Of a stretch of DNA of 40,941 bases, positions 8,213-16,304 are shown piece after piece. Position numbers and translations under genes: made by a program. The notes below the pieces were generated by a model, which was given only the letters and a program-made list of their open reading frames with translations, ran no database searches and was not told the origin of the DNA. Location of the stretch: positions 1 to 40,941 of the forward strand of contig NZ_JBQCJW010000033.1 of the NCBI RefSeq assembly GCF_051967575.1, in the 5' to 3' direction. The stretch comes from Solibacillus silvestris_B (lineage in GTDB: Bacteria; Bacillota; Bacilli; Bacillales_A; Planococcaceae). Positions within the stretch are counted from its first letter, which is position 1. Every line of letters begins with the position of its first letter.

Positions 8213-8242
8213 AAAAAGCGGCACCCAAAACCCGGATGCCGC
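8213..8242 (-). terminator. Terminator of the 73-residue protein gene
   Basis: Minus-strand arms GCGGCATCC and GGGTGCCGC (8218-8242) form a 9-bp GC-rich stem with one wobble, followed by TTTTTC. Confidence 0.85.
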
Positions 8243-8263
8243 ACCATACGTGAAAGTATGCAA

Positions 8264-8485
8264 TTATAGTTTTTGAGTTAAGCCATGCAAAGTGTCTTTC
8301 AAATCCCGGTCATGGTTTGATAGCTCAATTAAGTTTGCTAGGCGTTCATGCAAAATCGGGCGCTCGATTACTAATTGCTCATCTAAAACTTGTACTAATA
8401 ACTCAAGAAGCATACGATTTTGAACGATTAACGCTTCTTCCACACGCTCTTGGTTAATTGTATATTCTTTCACTTTCTTTGCCAT
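8264..8485 (-). CDS. Small hypothetical protein, 73 residues
   Basis: I do not recognise this family. The product is short, charged and predicted all-helical, with regularly spaced Leu/Ile/Val (about 12-45) that could form an amphipathic or coiled-coil helix pair. It has no cysteine and no membrane segment. The ATG at 8485 has GGGAGG about 10 bases ahead. An extended -10 (TGCTAAAAT, 8520-8528) lies upstream and a strong terminator downstream, so it is a complete single-gene unit and very likely real. A small cytoplasmic regulator or scaffold is a guess only. Confidence 0.75.
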   Translation of the reverse strand: MAKKVKEYTINQERVEEALIVQNRMLLELLVQVLDEQLVIERPILHERLANLIELSNHDRDLKDTLHGLTQKL

Positions 8486-8519
8486 TTAAAAACAGCCTCC
8501 CTTTTGTTTATACAACGTT

Positions 8520-8528
8520 ATTTTAGCA
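8520..8528 (-). promoter_or_regulatory. Extended -10 promoter element of the 73-residue protein gene
   Basis: TGCTAAAAT on the minus strand matches the TGN-TATAAT extended -10 form, about 35 bases before the start codon. No good -35 box is seen, which is common for extended -10 promoters. Confidence 0.4.
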
Positions 8529-8663
8529 CACGACCATTTATTTTTGTGAAATTATTTCAAATTCATCGAGGCTTTCGTATATTTTTATGCAAATTACTCA
8601 TTCAAATTTTTTGAGGCGCGAAACGATTCTCAAACAAAATATTCATTTTCAACATTATACATA

Positions 8664-8672
8664 TGCTATAAT
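8664..8672 (+). promoter_or_regulatory. Extended -10 promoter of the 290-residue protein gene
   Basis: TGCTATAAT, a perfect extended -10 with a consensus TATAAT, about 70 bases before the TTG start. The -35 region is weak. Confidence 0.5.
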
Positions 8673-8740
8673 TATTTATACCTATTTTTGAATATGTATT
8701 TCTATTTAATGAGTACCGCCTTTATGAAAGGAAGATTTAT

Positions 8741-9613
8741 TTGCTGCCAAAGATTTCTCAAGTGGATTATGAAATTCGTTTAGTGACACATTTGCTCTCT
8801 ATCCGATTTTTGCGCCCATTTAACGGAAAATTAGCGACATCTCGTGCCATTTCAGATGATACGTATGGCTTTGAAACAGAAGATAGCTTATGCAGGGAAT
8901 GGCTATTGTCCATATATAATAGTTATTCATTTTACGAAGGTTTTGAGACATTGGAAAGTTGTTTATCCTATATTCATTCAACGAACTATGATAATGATAT
9001 ATACCGAATTGTCAAATTCTCCGATCAATATTATGCGGTCGTTTACGAAAATTCGCAACATCAGCAAGTAATCGGGAAGGAAGTCTCATACTTTACAAGA
9101 AACAATCTATTTTTAAGCGCGAAACGTCCCCCATCAAACTTAATGATAAAAGATCGCCATAAATTACCGCCTATTCCACTCATTTATTATGAATTGAATG
9201 CATTTGACCCTGCACTAACAATTTATAAGTTAGTAAAAAAAAATTCCATTGATTATATGGAATTGCCGGTGGAAGAGGCAATCGAATATGCCGTTTTGCT
9301 CGGTGTATCCTTTAAGGATATTTGGTATAAATGCGATTCACCACATGCCATTGCACATAATCGGGCCATCTTGAATTTATATTTCGCGAAAGGTCATAAT
9401 TTAACATTGTTCGGAAAATATTCGAAAGCTATCGCGATCAATCCTTTTCAGCGTCTCGTCTATTTGCAGAAGGGACGGATTGAGCCATTTCAAATGGATG
9501 TGGAAGATATTCGCGCACAGCAGCGGTTATTGCCTTACCGGGAAGTGCGGCGCTTTCACGAAAATATTCGTACACGCCCTGTAAACTTCAGCATAAACGA
9601 CAGCGATTCATAA
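8741..9613 (+). CDS. Hypothetical protein, 290 residues, family not recognised
   Basis: Starts at TTG with AAAGGAAG 6-7 bases ahead; an ATG at 8724 is out of frame. There is no signal peptide, membrane helix or familiar motif. The N-terminal half is rich in Tyr and Ser (many Y in 45-110, such as IYNSYSFYEGF), then PPIPLIYYELNAFDP. The C-terminal half is more helical and basic (RLLPYREVRRFHENIRTRP). Soluble and cytoplasmic by composition. It has its own extended -10 promoter and a strong terminator, so it is an independent gene. Length and codon pattern argue that it is real, but I assign no function. Confidence 0.75.
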   Translation: MLPKISQVDYEIRLVTHLLSIRFLRPFNGKLATSRAISDDTYGFETEDSLCREWLLSIYNSYSFYEGFETLESCLSYIHSTNYDNDIYRIVKFSDQYYAVVYENSQHQQVIGKEVSYFTRNNLFLSAKRPPSNLMIKDRHKLPPIPLIYYELNAFDPALTIYKLVKKNSIDYMELPVEEAIEYAVLLGVSFKDIWYKCDSPHAIAHNRAILNLYFAKGHNLTLFGKYSKAIAINPFQRLVYLQKGRIEPFQMDVEDIRAQQRLLPYREVRRFHENIRTRPVNFSINDSDS

Positions 9614-9648
9614 TGTTCTGACGTTGATGCTGCAAAATTTACTCAATA

Positions 9649-9694
9649 AAAAAGATGTGTTGATTAATAAAATTTTCAACACATCTTTTTACAT
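9649..9694. terminator. Bidirectional terminator
   Basis: AAAAAGATGTGTTGA (9649-9663) pairs perfectly over 15 bp with TCAACACATCTTTTT (9676-9690). Runs of A and T at the ends let it serve the convergent genes at 8741 (+) and 9695 (-). Confidence 0.9.
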
Positions 9695-10258
9695 TCAGCT
9701 TTCGATTTTCTTTACTTTTTCAATTATTTTTTCATAGATCGGAATCATATGCTGCTCTGTGCATTTTCGGGCGATTTCGCTGATTGGAATCCAGCCGACC
9801 GCGCTATTCTCATCGAGTTTCGCTTTCAATGATGCATCGTTCGCAACTTCAAACAAATACGTCACATTAAAATGTAAATGTGCTGCTACATATTTCCCGT
9901 TTTTCATATGGCCAATCACCGGTAAAATGTCAACGGATGCAATATCCTCGTGTATCGCCTTCACTTCTGTAAGACCCGCTTCTTCCAGCAGCTCTTTTTT
10001 CGCTACTTCGAACAAATTCGGATTGCCGTCCGCGTGCCCGCCTGTCCAGCTCCACGAGTTGTATATATTATGATAGACCATTAATATATGTGTGCGACCA
10101 GGATTCAATGCAAAAGCCGAAGCGGTGAAATGCACTACTTCATTGTTCCGTGTCAGAACATCTGATAATGTCGCCATTGCACGTAAAATGATATCTTTGT
10201 CTTTTGCTTCTTGTTCATTATATGGTACGTATAATTTAATTTGGTCATGTAAATTCAT
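9695..10258 (-). CDS. NUDIX hydrolase
   Basis: 187-residue cytoplasmic hydrolase of a nucleoside diphosphate linked to another group; the substrate cannot be read from sequence. The NUDIX box spans residues 74-96 (GHADGNP...KKELLEEAGL). The metal-binding glutamates E89, E92 and E93 are intact. The box departs from GX5EX7REUXEEXGU at two places: the first Glu is Pro80 and the Arg is Lys88. The N-terminal segment includes HFTASAFALNPGRTHILMVYHN, a typical NUDIX strand region. The ATG has GGGAGGA 6 bases ahead. It ends at a two-way terminator and appears to be transcribed alone. Confidence 0.9.
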   Translation of the reverse strand: MNLHDQIKLYVPYNEQEAKDKDIILRAMATLSDVLTRNNEVVHFTASAFALNPGRTHILMVYHNIYNSWSWTGGHADGNPNLFEVAKKELLEEAGLTEVKAIHEDIASVDILPVIGHMKNGKYVAAHLHFNVTYLFEVANDASLKAKLDENSAVGWIPISEIARKCTEQHMIPIYEKIIEKVKKIES

Positions 10259-10420
10259 CGTAATCCTCCCTATAATTATCCCTTTTCTCTATTGCAAGTA
10301 TTGAAACTGTAAAAATATAGTGAAAGTCGTGTCCGAAAATCGAAGTCAGAACACGTCCTTTACAATGAGGACAACAGAAATCTATTCCGACTAACATAAA
10401 ATCGATAGTTGGAGAGGGTG

Positions 10421-10446
10421 TGCAAAAAGCGGAAAACCTTTTTGCA
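10421..10446 (-). terminator. Possible terminator of the yqeY-like gene
   Basis: TGCAAAAAG (10421-10429) and CTTTTTGCA (10438-10446) form a perfect 9-bp stem downstream of the stop codon at 10469. The T tract lies inside the 3' arm rather than after it, so this is a weak or atypical terminator. A 50-codon frame between here and the NUDIX gene has no ribosome-binding site and was not accepted. Confidence 0.4.
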
Positions 10447-10468
10447 TATCCCCGTCATCCGGGCAAAT

Positions 10469-10897
10469 TTACGCAATCAGCATTTTTGCGATTTTTGAAA
10501 TTGTTGCCCCATCTGCCTTGCCATCCAATAAAGGCTTCGCGATTTTCATAGCGTCTCCCATATTCATGCCTGATGTAATTCCAGCTGCTTTCAGCTCTGC
10601 AATAATCTCTTCTTCCGTTAATTGTTTCGGCAAAAACGATTTTAAAATAACTAATTTAGCTTCCTCTTTTTCGATTAAATCGCTTCGTTCCGCTTGCTTT
10701 GCGCCTTCCAGCGATTGATTTGTTTGTTTAATTTCACGATTGATGACTGCAGTTTCTTCCTGCGGCGTCAATTCTGCGCCTTTTTCCTTTTCGGCAGAAT
10801 CAAGTGCCGACTTTACTAGCGTCAATACCCCTTTTGCCAATGCGTCTTTATTTTTCATCGCTTGTTTTAATTGTTCAAATACGGTTGTTTTTAACAT
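10469..10897 (-). CDS. yqeY: YqeY/GatB-domain protein
   Basis: 142 residues, close to the normal length for the family. It is related to the C-terminal tRNA-binding region of GatB, the amidotransferase that makes Gln-tRNA. The N-terminal helical part (LKQAMKNKDALAKGVLTLVKSAL, then EEETAVINREIKQTNQSLEGA-like helices) and the C-terminal ELKAAGITSGMNMGDAMKIAKPLLDGKADGATISKIAK region are characteristic. AAAGGAG lies 8 bases before the ATG. In B. subtilis yqeY sits next to rpsU; here that neighbour is absent. The cellular role of stand-alone YqeY is not established; tRNA binding is inferred from the family. Confidence 0.9.
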   Translation of the reverse strand: MLKTTVFEQLKQAMKNKDALAKGVLTLVKSALDSAEKEKGAELTPQEETAVINREIKQTNQSLEGAKQAERSDLIEKEEAKLVILKSFLPKQLTEEEIIAELKAAGITSGMNMGDAMKIAKPLLDGKADGATISKIAKMLIA

Positions 10898-10976
10898 AGT
10901 CCAAACTCCTTTATATTGAATAAGCTTTGTTATTCAAGTTTCCCCTATTGTACCATGTATACAAACAATGCATGAA

Positions 10977-12203
10977 TTATTTAGTCACGAATTGCTGTAA
11001 AAACGCTTCGACTTTTTCTGTTCGACCTTGTGTTAATTTCGCGATTTTTGATTCTCCATAGGGAACGATTAAATAATTTTTATAATCATTTTTGAATATT
11101 GTATACTTTTGATTTTCCACATTGACTATATAAAGTGGCTTAGAAAAGTTATTCACCACTTCCTGTGATTCCCAGCTTACATCTTTAATAAGTTCGAGCC
11201 ACTGTGCCACGTCCGAACCCGCCACGTCAATAGATTGTATTGCATCTGTATGTGCAGCTGGCAACATCACTTCCAATCCTTCACTTAAAGCATTGGCATA
11301 GCTGGAAGAGTCATTTCGATACGTCCCGCTAATTGAAACTTTCACATAATCCCCTACCGCTACGGGAATTTCATCGATATTTACGATCCATGCTTTGATT
11401 TTGCCGTCTTCAGGGCGAAACTTTTCCTCATCGGATATATATTGAAGTTCCTCACGCGTCATATTTTGAATGAAAAACAGCATATTTCCTTCAATCGCTG
11501 CAATGACACCCGACTTCGGCACGCCGATTGAATGATTGGACGCTGTTTCATGTCTTTTCTGCAATGCGAAATATTCTTCTTCAAAATGCTCCAATAAATA
11601 TTTATGCGCTAACTGATACGTATAGCCAGTCGCAAATTCAGAAAGCATTCGAGGATTTTGTTCTAACCAGATCGCATTTAATTTATCCAAATATATTGTA
11701 TGTCTGATTAATTGCGGTTGCACATATTTTTCATATTGAGCTATGGACAAATTCGCCAATGACAGCAATTGCTGCCTCACTTCCTCATTCACTACATTAT
11801 CTGAAAGCTTTTTTTGTTTCTCGTACTCCGCTTCGGAAATTTGAAGGTGATGGCTTTCGGCCAATTGCTCCACCCCGATAATTTCCGCATAATATGAAAA
11901 TGCCGCATCTTTTTCAGACTGGCTCACTTCAAGATCAGGTGTGAACATCTTTTGTCGTCCGATGAAATAATCATATAAATAATCATTATTGAACAGACTG
12001 TCTGCCTGCCTATCATCCGCCTGATTTGGAAGGAGCCACAGTGTAAAGCCAATGAAGCATAAAACCATCACAAATGCCGGTATAATAAAGATTTCTCTCC
12101 CTTTTCTTCTGCGCTTTTTATATAAAACGGCATTTTTTACAGCACTTTCGCTGGCGGACATATCACCTGCAACATCGATTAATGCCTTTTTGAGTTCATT
12201 CAT
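10977..12203 (-). CDS. Membrane protein, probable anti-sigma factor of the adjacent ECF sigma factor
   Basis: 408 residues: a short basic cytoplasmic N-terminus (1-36), one membrane helix at about 37-58 (EIFIIPAFVMVLCFIGFTLWLL), and a large outside domain. The outside domain begins helical with many Glu/Gln/Tyr and ends in a beta-rich part (VGDYVKVSISGTYRND). It overlaps the sigma factor gene by 8 bases (ATGAATGA), with GGGAGGTG placed for the ATG at 12203, so the two are co-translated. Position, overlap and topology are those of an anti-sigma factor. There is no HxxxCxxC zinc motif, and the cytoplasmic part is much shorter than usual, so it would be an atypical one. The alternative is a sigma-associated membrane sensor of another kind. 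Confidence 0.6.
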   Translation of the reverse strand: MNELKKALIDVAGDMSASESAVKNAVLYKKRRRKGREIFIIPAFVMVLCFIGFTLWLLPNQADDRQADSLFNNDYLYDYFIGRQKMFTPDLEVSQSEKDAAFSYYAEIIGVEQLAESHHLQISEAEYEKQKKLSDNVVNEEVRQQLLSLANLSIAQYEKYVQPQLIRHTIYLDKLNAIWLEQNPRMLSEFATGYTYQLAHKYLLEHFEEEYFALQKRHETASNHSIGVPKSGVIAAIEGNMLFFIQNMTREELQYISDEEKFRPEDGKIKAWIVNIDEIPVAVGDYVKVSISGTYRNDSSSYANALSEGLEVMLPAAHTDAIQSIDVAGSDVAQWLELIKDVSWESQEVVNNFSKPLYIVNVENQKYTIFKNDYKNYLIVPYGESKIAKLTQGRTEKVEAFLQQFVTK

Positions 12204-12693
12204 GACGAAGCACCTCCCATTCTTCTTCAAGTACAGGCCGCAACTGTTCACGCCCACGCTTTAGTCTCGTCTTTACTGTGTTTTCGTTTATCTGCAAAAT
12301 ATGCGCGACTTGTATAACTGACATTTCTTCATAGTAGTACAATATAATCGGCTCCCGATATTTTAAAGGCAGTTTTAAAATCGCCGCCCCAATGTTTGAA
12401 CGTTCCTCCTGTTGTACGATATGGTCACGGTCCGTCGTTTTCATCCACCATTTCGATTCAAATTGCATTTTCCGATATGCCCAGCTTTTCAAATAGTCTT
12501 TGCTGCGATTTACCGTCATTTTCGCCAAATAAGCACGAAGTTGACCGCGTTCCGAATAGTTTGACTGGATAAACTTAATAAATACATCTTGCACAATATC
12601 CTCTGCAGCATAACGATTTTTCGTATAAAAATAGGCGATTCGCAATAAATGCGTACTGTATTCATCTACAATTTGTTCGATTTCACTATTCAT
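12196..12693 (-). CDS. ECF-family RNA polymerase sigma factor
   Basis: 165 residues. Region 2 (about 8-70) has the typical RIAYFYTKNRYAAEDIVQDVFIKFI for core binding and -10 melting. Region 4 (about 105-155) carries the helix-turn-helix LKYREPIILYYYEEMSVIQVAHILQINENTVKTRLKRGREQL for the -35 box. There is no region 1 or 3, as in all ECF factors. Of several upstream in-frame starts, the ATG at 12693 gives the correct ECF N-terminus and has AAGGGGG ahead. The upstream extension to 12750 would run through the promoter. Sequence style is closest to the SigW/SigM/SigV-like group, but I cannot assign an ortholog. It is the first gene of a pair with the membrane protein that overlaps its end. Confidence 0.93.
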   Translation of the reverse strand: MNSEIEQIVDEYSTHLLRIAYFYTKNRYAAEDIVQDVFIKFIQSNYSERGQLRAYLAKMTVNRSKDYLKSWAYRKMQFESKWWMKTTDRDHIVQQEERSNIGAAILKLPLKYREPIILYYYEEMSVIQVAHILQINENTVKTRLKRGREQLRPVLEEEWEVLRHE

Positions 12694-12720
12694 ATTACGC
12701 CTGCCCCCTTTCCTACATTG

Positions 12721-12749
12721 TAAACGATTGCCAAATAGAGCGCGTTTCA
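12721..12749 (-). promoter_or_regulatory. ECF-type promoter, probable autoregulation of the sigma factor
   Basis: Minus strand: TGAAAC (12744-12749), 17-base spacer, CGTTTA (12721-12726), ending 27 bases before the sigma start codon. TGAAAC-N16/17-CGT is the pattern recognised by B. subtilis SigW/SigX/SigM-type factors, which commonly transcribe their own operons. Confidence 0.65.
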
Positions 12750-12803
12750 AAATTAAAAAATAATCTTCGCATACAGCTACCTTTAAAGCTCCTTTTTCCC
12801 ACT

Positions 12804-12837
12804 AAAAAAAGTATAAGAAGTTTCCTCCCTATACTTT
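12804..12837 (-). terminator. Terminator of the pst-phoU operon
   Basis: AAAGTATA (12808-12815) pairs with TATACTTT (12830-12837). On the minus strand the stem is followed by a run of T. It lies 6 bases after the phoU stop codon. Confidence 0.8.
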
Positions 12838-12843
12838 GAATAA

Positions 12844-13506
12844 TCAGTTATTCAATTCATAATGTTTTCCTTTTACAAGATAGAATAAATGTTCGGCGAT
12901 GTTTGTCGCATGGTCTGCCGAACGCTCAATACAACGGCAGACGAAGGATAGGTTCGTGACCTGGGCCACTTGCTCATTTGATACCGTTAGCTTCATTAAA
13001 TTGCTGATTGTATTTCCTGTTAGCTCATCGACCACATCATCCATCTTGGCAATCTCTTTTGCCTTTGTAGTGTTTTCCTCCAAAAATGCATCAACAATTT
13101 GACGCAGCATCGAAATCGTTTTATGGAACATTTCTTCAATTGGCTCAATGCTCGTCACGAAAGGCTCTTTGCCAATGCGAATCGTTTCCTTTGCGATGTT
13201 TACTGCATGGTCGCCAATGCGCTCCATATCTGTTGCAGCTTTAATGACGACGATTAACCGCCGCAAATCGGTCGCAACAGGCTGCTGTTTTGCGATGAGT
13301 AAAATGACACGATCATTAATCGTTTCCTCTAAGCGATTAATTTTCAAATCGGTTCCGATTACTTGGAGTGCCAAATCGATATCCTTTTTAGTAAAAGCTT
13401 TAAATGCCAGCTGCAAAGAGTCGATGCTTAAGTCGCAAAGCTCCATTAGATCCTGCTGTACTGCAATTAAATCATGCTCAAAACGTTCACGAATCATATT
13501 AGCCAT
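12844..13506 (-). CDS. phoU: Phosphate signalling protein PhoU
   Basis: Cytoplasmic regulator that links the Pst transporter to the phosphate-sensing kinase. 220 residues made of two repeated three-helix PhoU bundles. The metal-contact motifs are visible in both: DMERIGDHAVNIA in the first and CIERSADHATNIAEH in the second. The ATG at 13506 has AAGGAG 6 bases ahead and begins 10 bases after pstB; the longer upstream frame runs into pstB and is not used. It is the last gene of the pst operon. As I recall, B. subtilis lacks phoU here and has two pstB genes; this operon has one pstB plus phoU. Confidence 0.96.
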   Translation of the reverse strand: MANMIRERFEHDLIAVQQDLMELCDLSIDSLQLAFKAFTKKDIDLALQVIGTDLKINRLEETINDRVILLIAKQQPVATDLRRLIVVIKAATDMERIGDHAVNIAKETIRIGKEPFVTSIEPIEEMFHKTISMLRQIVDAFLEENTTKAKEIAKMDDVVDELTGNTISNLMKLTVSNEQVAQVTNLSFVCRCIERSADHATNIAEHLFYLVKGKHYELNN

Positions 13507-13516
13507 TTTTTGCTCC

Positions 13517-14329
13517 TTATCCGAATCGACCTGAAATATAATCTTCTGTTCGCTGATCTGATGGTGTAGAGAAAATCGTATCTGTCTTATCATATTCTAC
13601 AACTTCGCCATTTAGGAAAAAGGCTGTTTTGTCGGAAATACGTGCAGCTTGCTGCATATTATGTGTAACGATAACGATGGAATATCGCTCCTTCATCTGT
13701 TGAACAAGCTCCTCTACTTTCAATGTTGAAATTGGATCAAGTGCTGAAGTCGGCTCGTCCATTAAAATGACATCCGGCTCAATTGCTAAACAACGTGCGA
13801 TACAAATACGCTGCTGCTGGCCACCTGATAAACCATACGCATTTTGATTAAGGCGGTCTTTCACTTCATCCCAAATTGCAGCACCGCGCAGTGACTTTTC
13901 CACAATCTCATCTAAAATCTTTTTATTCTTTATGCCGTGAATACGCGGCCCGTACGCGATATTATCGTAAATCGATTTCGGGAAAGGATTTGGTTTTTGA
14001 AAAACCATGCCGACTTTCGTGCGCAGTTCTTCCACTTCGTATCCGTTTGCGAAAATATTGCGTCCCCGGTAATTGATTTCACCTGTCGTCCTCACAATTG
14101 GCACAAGCTCGACCATACGATTTAATGCTTTAATATATGTTGATTTTCCGCAGCCTGAAGGCCCAATAATCGCCGTTACTTCATTTTCCTTCATATCCAG
14201 ATTAATATCTTTCAATGCATGATGATCACCATACCATAAATTAAAATGATTCGACTGCATTACGACCGACTTCTGATCTTCTATATGAATTGCCTGCACT
14301 GTATTGTCTTTCGTTAAAACTTGAACCAT
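13517..14329 (-). CDS. pstB: Phosphate ABC transporter ATP-binding protein PstB
   Basis: ATPase that drives high-affinity phosphate import. 270 residues. Walker A GPSGCGKST (57-65), Q-loop with the Pst-typical VFQKPNPFP, ABC signature LSGGQQQR, Walker B VILMDEPTSALD, and switch His in IVTHN are all present. AGGAGTG lies 7 bases before the ATG; the gap to pstA is 12 bases. The first 20 or so residues (to DQKSVVMQS) extend beyond the shortest family members, so a start at M24 is conceivable but lacks a better ribosome-binding site. Confidence 0.98.
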   Translation of the reverse strand: MVQVLTKDNTVQAIHIEDQKSVVMQSNHFNLWYGDHHALKDINLDMKENEVTAIIGPSGCGKSTYIKALNRMVELVPIVRTTGEINYRGRNIFANGYEVEELRTKVGMVFQKPNPFPKSIYDNIAYGPRIHGIKNKKILDEIVEKSLRGAAIWDEVKDRLNQNAYGLSGGQQQRICIARCLAIEPDVILMDEPTSALDPISTLKVEELVQQMKERYSIVIVTHNMQQAARISDKTAFFLNGEVVEYDKTDTIFSTPSDQRTEDYISGRFG

Positions 14330-14341
14330 TCCACTTCACTC

Positions 14342-15220
14342 CTAATAACGTTTTTGGAATTTATTCCGAATAAAAATTGCGATCGAATTCATCGTTAACA
14401 GCACGATCATTAATACGATGATTCCTGCGGATGCCACATACTGGAACGCTTCTTGCGGACGTTTTGCCCAGTCGAAAATTTGCATCGGCAATGCTGTAAA
14501 CGTATCTAAATAACCAGTAGGCAAAAATTGCAAAATTACAGGTATACCAATTACGACTAATGGTGCTGTTTCACCGATTGCACGTGATAACGCTAAAATA
14601 CTGCCTGTCAAAATCCCTGGAATTGCTGCTGGCAATACAACACGGACAATCGTTTGCCATTTTGTCGCACCCATTCCGTATGATGCTTCGCGCTGCTCTT
14701 TCGGTACCGAGCGGATCGCTTCTTGAGCAGCTACAATAATGACCGGCAAAATTAATAAACTCATCGTCAGCCCGGCTGCTAAAATACTTTTTTCAAACCC
14801 GAATAACCGGACGAAAATCGTCAGCCCTAGTAAACCGAATACAATCGAGGGAACGCCCGCCAAGTTTGAAATATTCATGCGGATAAAATCATTCATTTTA
14901 TTTTGCTTCGCATATTCCTCCAAATAAATCGCAGTGCTGACACCTAAAATAATGGAAACAGGCGCAACGACCGACATTAGCCATAAGGAGCCGACTAAAG
15001 CTGCTTTTATCCCGGCATTTTCAGGTATGCGTGAAGCGAAATTCATTATGAAATCCAAATCCAAATAACCTGATCCTTGCGATAAAATCCGGTATAACAG
15101 CATCCCCAATGAAACAAGGGCAAAGCTTGTGGCAATGATAAACACCCATTTCCACATTTTATTTGAAACGAGTCGTTTGTTCATTCGCTTCATGACTAAA
15201 TCGTCTTGAATATAGCGCAT
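14342..15220 (-). CDS. pstA: Phosphate ABC transporter permease PstA
   Basis: One of the two membrane subunits of the phosphate importer. 292 residues with six predicted membrane helices (first at about 26-46). The EAA coupling loop YGMGATKWQTIVRVVLPAAIPGILTG contacts PstB. The ATG is one base after the pstC TAA stop (TAATATG), and AGGAG lies within the end of pstC, so the genes are translationally coupled. PstA is told from PstC by order and by the ending MNSIAIFIRNKFQKRY. Confidence 0.97.
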   Translation of the reverse strand: MRYIQDDLVMKRMNKRLVSNKMWKWVFIIATSFALVSLGMLLYRILSQGSGYLDLDFIMNFASRIPENAGIKAALVGSLWLMSVVAPVSIILGVSTAIYLEEYAKQNKMNDFIRMNISNLAGVPSIVFGLLGLTIFVRLFGFEKSILAAGLTMSLLILPVIIVAAQEAIRSVPKEQREASYGMGATKWQTIVRVVLPAAIPGILTGSILALSRAIGETAPLVVIGIPVILQFLPTGYLDTFTALPMQIFDWAKRPQEAFQYVASAGIIVLMIVLLTMNSIAIFIRNKFQKRY

Positions 15221-15221
15221 A

Positions 15222-16166
15222 TTAATACTCCTCTCTGAAGCGTTTTGAAATGTATGTTGCGAGCAGATTCATCGTTAATGTAAAAATAAACAATGTGAAC
15301 CCCACTGCATAAATAGAGTAATAGATTGTCGTTCCATAACCCGCATCACCTGTCGTTACTTGGACAATATATGCAGTCATCGTCTGAATCGAATCCGTAA
15401 ACCCAAAATCAAACTTCGGTGTAGAGCCGCCTGCCAAAGAGACGATCATCGTTTCGCCTATTGCGCGGGAAATACCTAATACGACAGAAGCAATAATGCC
15501 TGATAATGCAGCAGGCAATACAATTTTAACCGCCACTTCAAATTTTGTGGCACCCAATCCTAAAGCCCCTTCACGAATCGAACGAGGAACTGAGCTCATC
15601 GCATCTTCAGACATTGAAGTGATCATCGGCAAAATCATTATTCCTACGACAATACCCGGACTGATCGCATTGAAAATTTTCAGATTCGGAATAATCGCCT
15701 GGAAAATCGGTGTAATAAACGTTAATGCAAAGAAACCGTAAACAATCGTCGGGACACCCGCAAGTACTTCCAAAATCGGTTTAATAATTTTCCGTGCACG
15801 ATCCGAAGCATATTCGCTTAAATATATCGCTGCTCCTAAACCGAATGGCACGGCAACAATAATCGCAATTAGCGTAACTTTAAATGTCCCTAATATTAAT
15901 GGCAGTATTCCATACAAAGGTTCCTTTCCAGAGAACGGCAGCCATTCCGTACCGAATAAATAATCCGTAATCGACACCCGCGTAAAAAATTCTATCGTTT
16001 CAAATATTAATGTGAACACAATCCCAAACGTCGTAAGAACCGAAATCGTCGCTGCTAGAAATAAACCAATAGGTACTAACTTTTCGATTACTTTCTTTCC
16101 TTTGCGATTGCGCGAGCGCTCGATTAACTGCTGGACGCTTACTTGCTCATGTTGTTTAAGAGCCAT
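15222..16166 (-). CDS. pstC: Phosphate ABC transporter permease PstC
   Basis: Second membrane subunit of the phosphate importer. 314 residues. A cytoplasmic N-terminal arm with basic residues (ERSRNRKGKKVIEK) precedes six membrane helices. The EAA loop is LGLGATKFEVAVKIVLPAALSGIIASVVLGISRAIGET. AAGGAG is 9 bases before the ATG. It is separated from pstS by 138 bases that contain a hairpin, which probably lowers its expression relative to pstS. Confidence 0.97.
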   Translation of the reverse strand: MALKQHEQVSVQQLIERSRNRKGKKVIEKLVPIGLFLAATISVLTTFGIVFTLIFETIEFFTRVSITDYLFGTEWLPFSGKEPLYGILPLILGTFKVTLIAIIVAVPFGLGAAIYLSEYASDRARKIIKPILEVLAGVPTIVYGFFALTFITPIFQAIIPNLKIFNAISPGIVVGIMILPMITSMSEDAMSSVPRSIREGALGLGATKFEVAVKIVLPAALSGIIASVVLGISRAIGETMIVSLAGGSTPKFDFGFTDSIQTMTAYIVQVTTGDAGYGTTIYYSIYAVGFTLFIFTLTMNLLATYISKRFREEY

Positions 16167-16256
16167 GAACGAAAACTCCTTCCACTATTCGTCTATACTG
16201 ATCAAGGTTAATCAGGCACTTTTTCATTGCACGATTTCACCTTAGTTACTCTCACT

Positions 16257-16290
16257 AAAAAATGTGCGGGGCATGAGAGCCACCCCACAC
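16257..16290 (-). terminator. Partial terminator between pstS and pstC
   Basis: Minus-strand arms GTGTGGGG and CCCCGCAC (one mismatch, 16264-16290) are followed by ATTTTTTAG. It lies directly after pstS inside the operon, so some transcripts should stop here. That fits the need for much more binding protein than permease. Confidence 0.7.
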
Positions 16291-16304
16291 TATTGATCCT
16301 GCAC

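Noticed and set aside
10330..10370. Structured RNA upstream of the NUDIX gene (CGTGT/ACACG repeat)
   Set aside because: Only five pairs with a long loop; not above chance.
10245..10397. 50-codon minus-strand frame with a CCPHC motif upstream of the NUDIX gene
   Set aside because: The Cys motif looked interesting, but there is no ribosome-binding site and the frame runs into the NUDIX start; chance is more likely.
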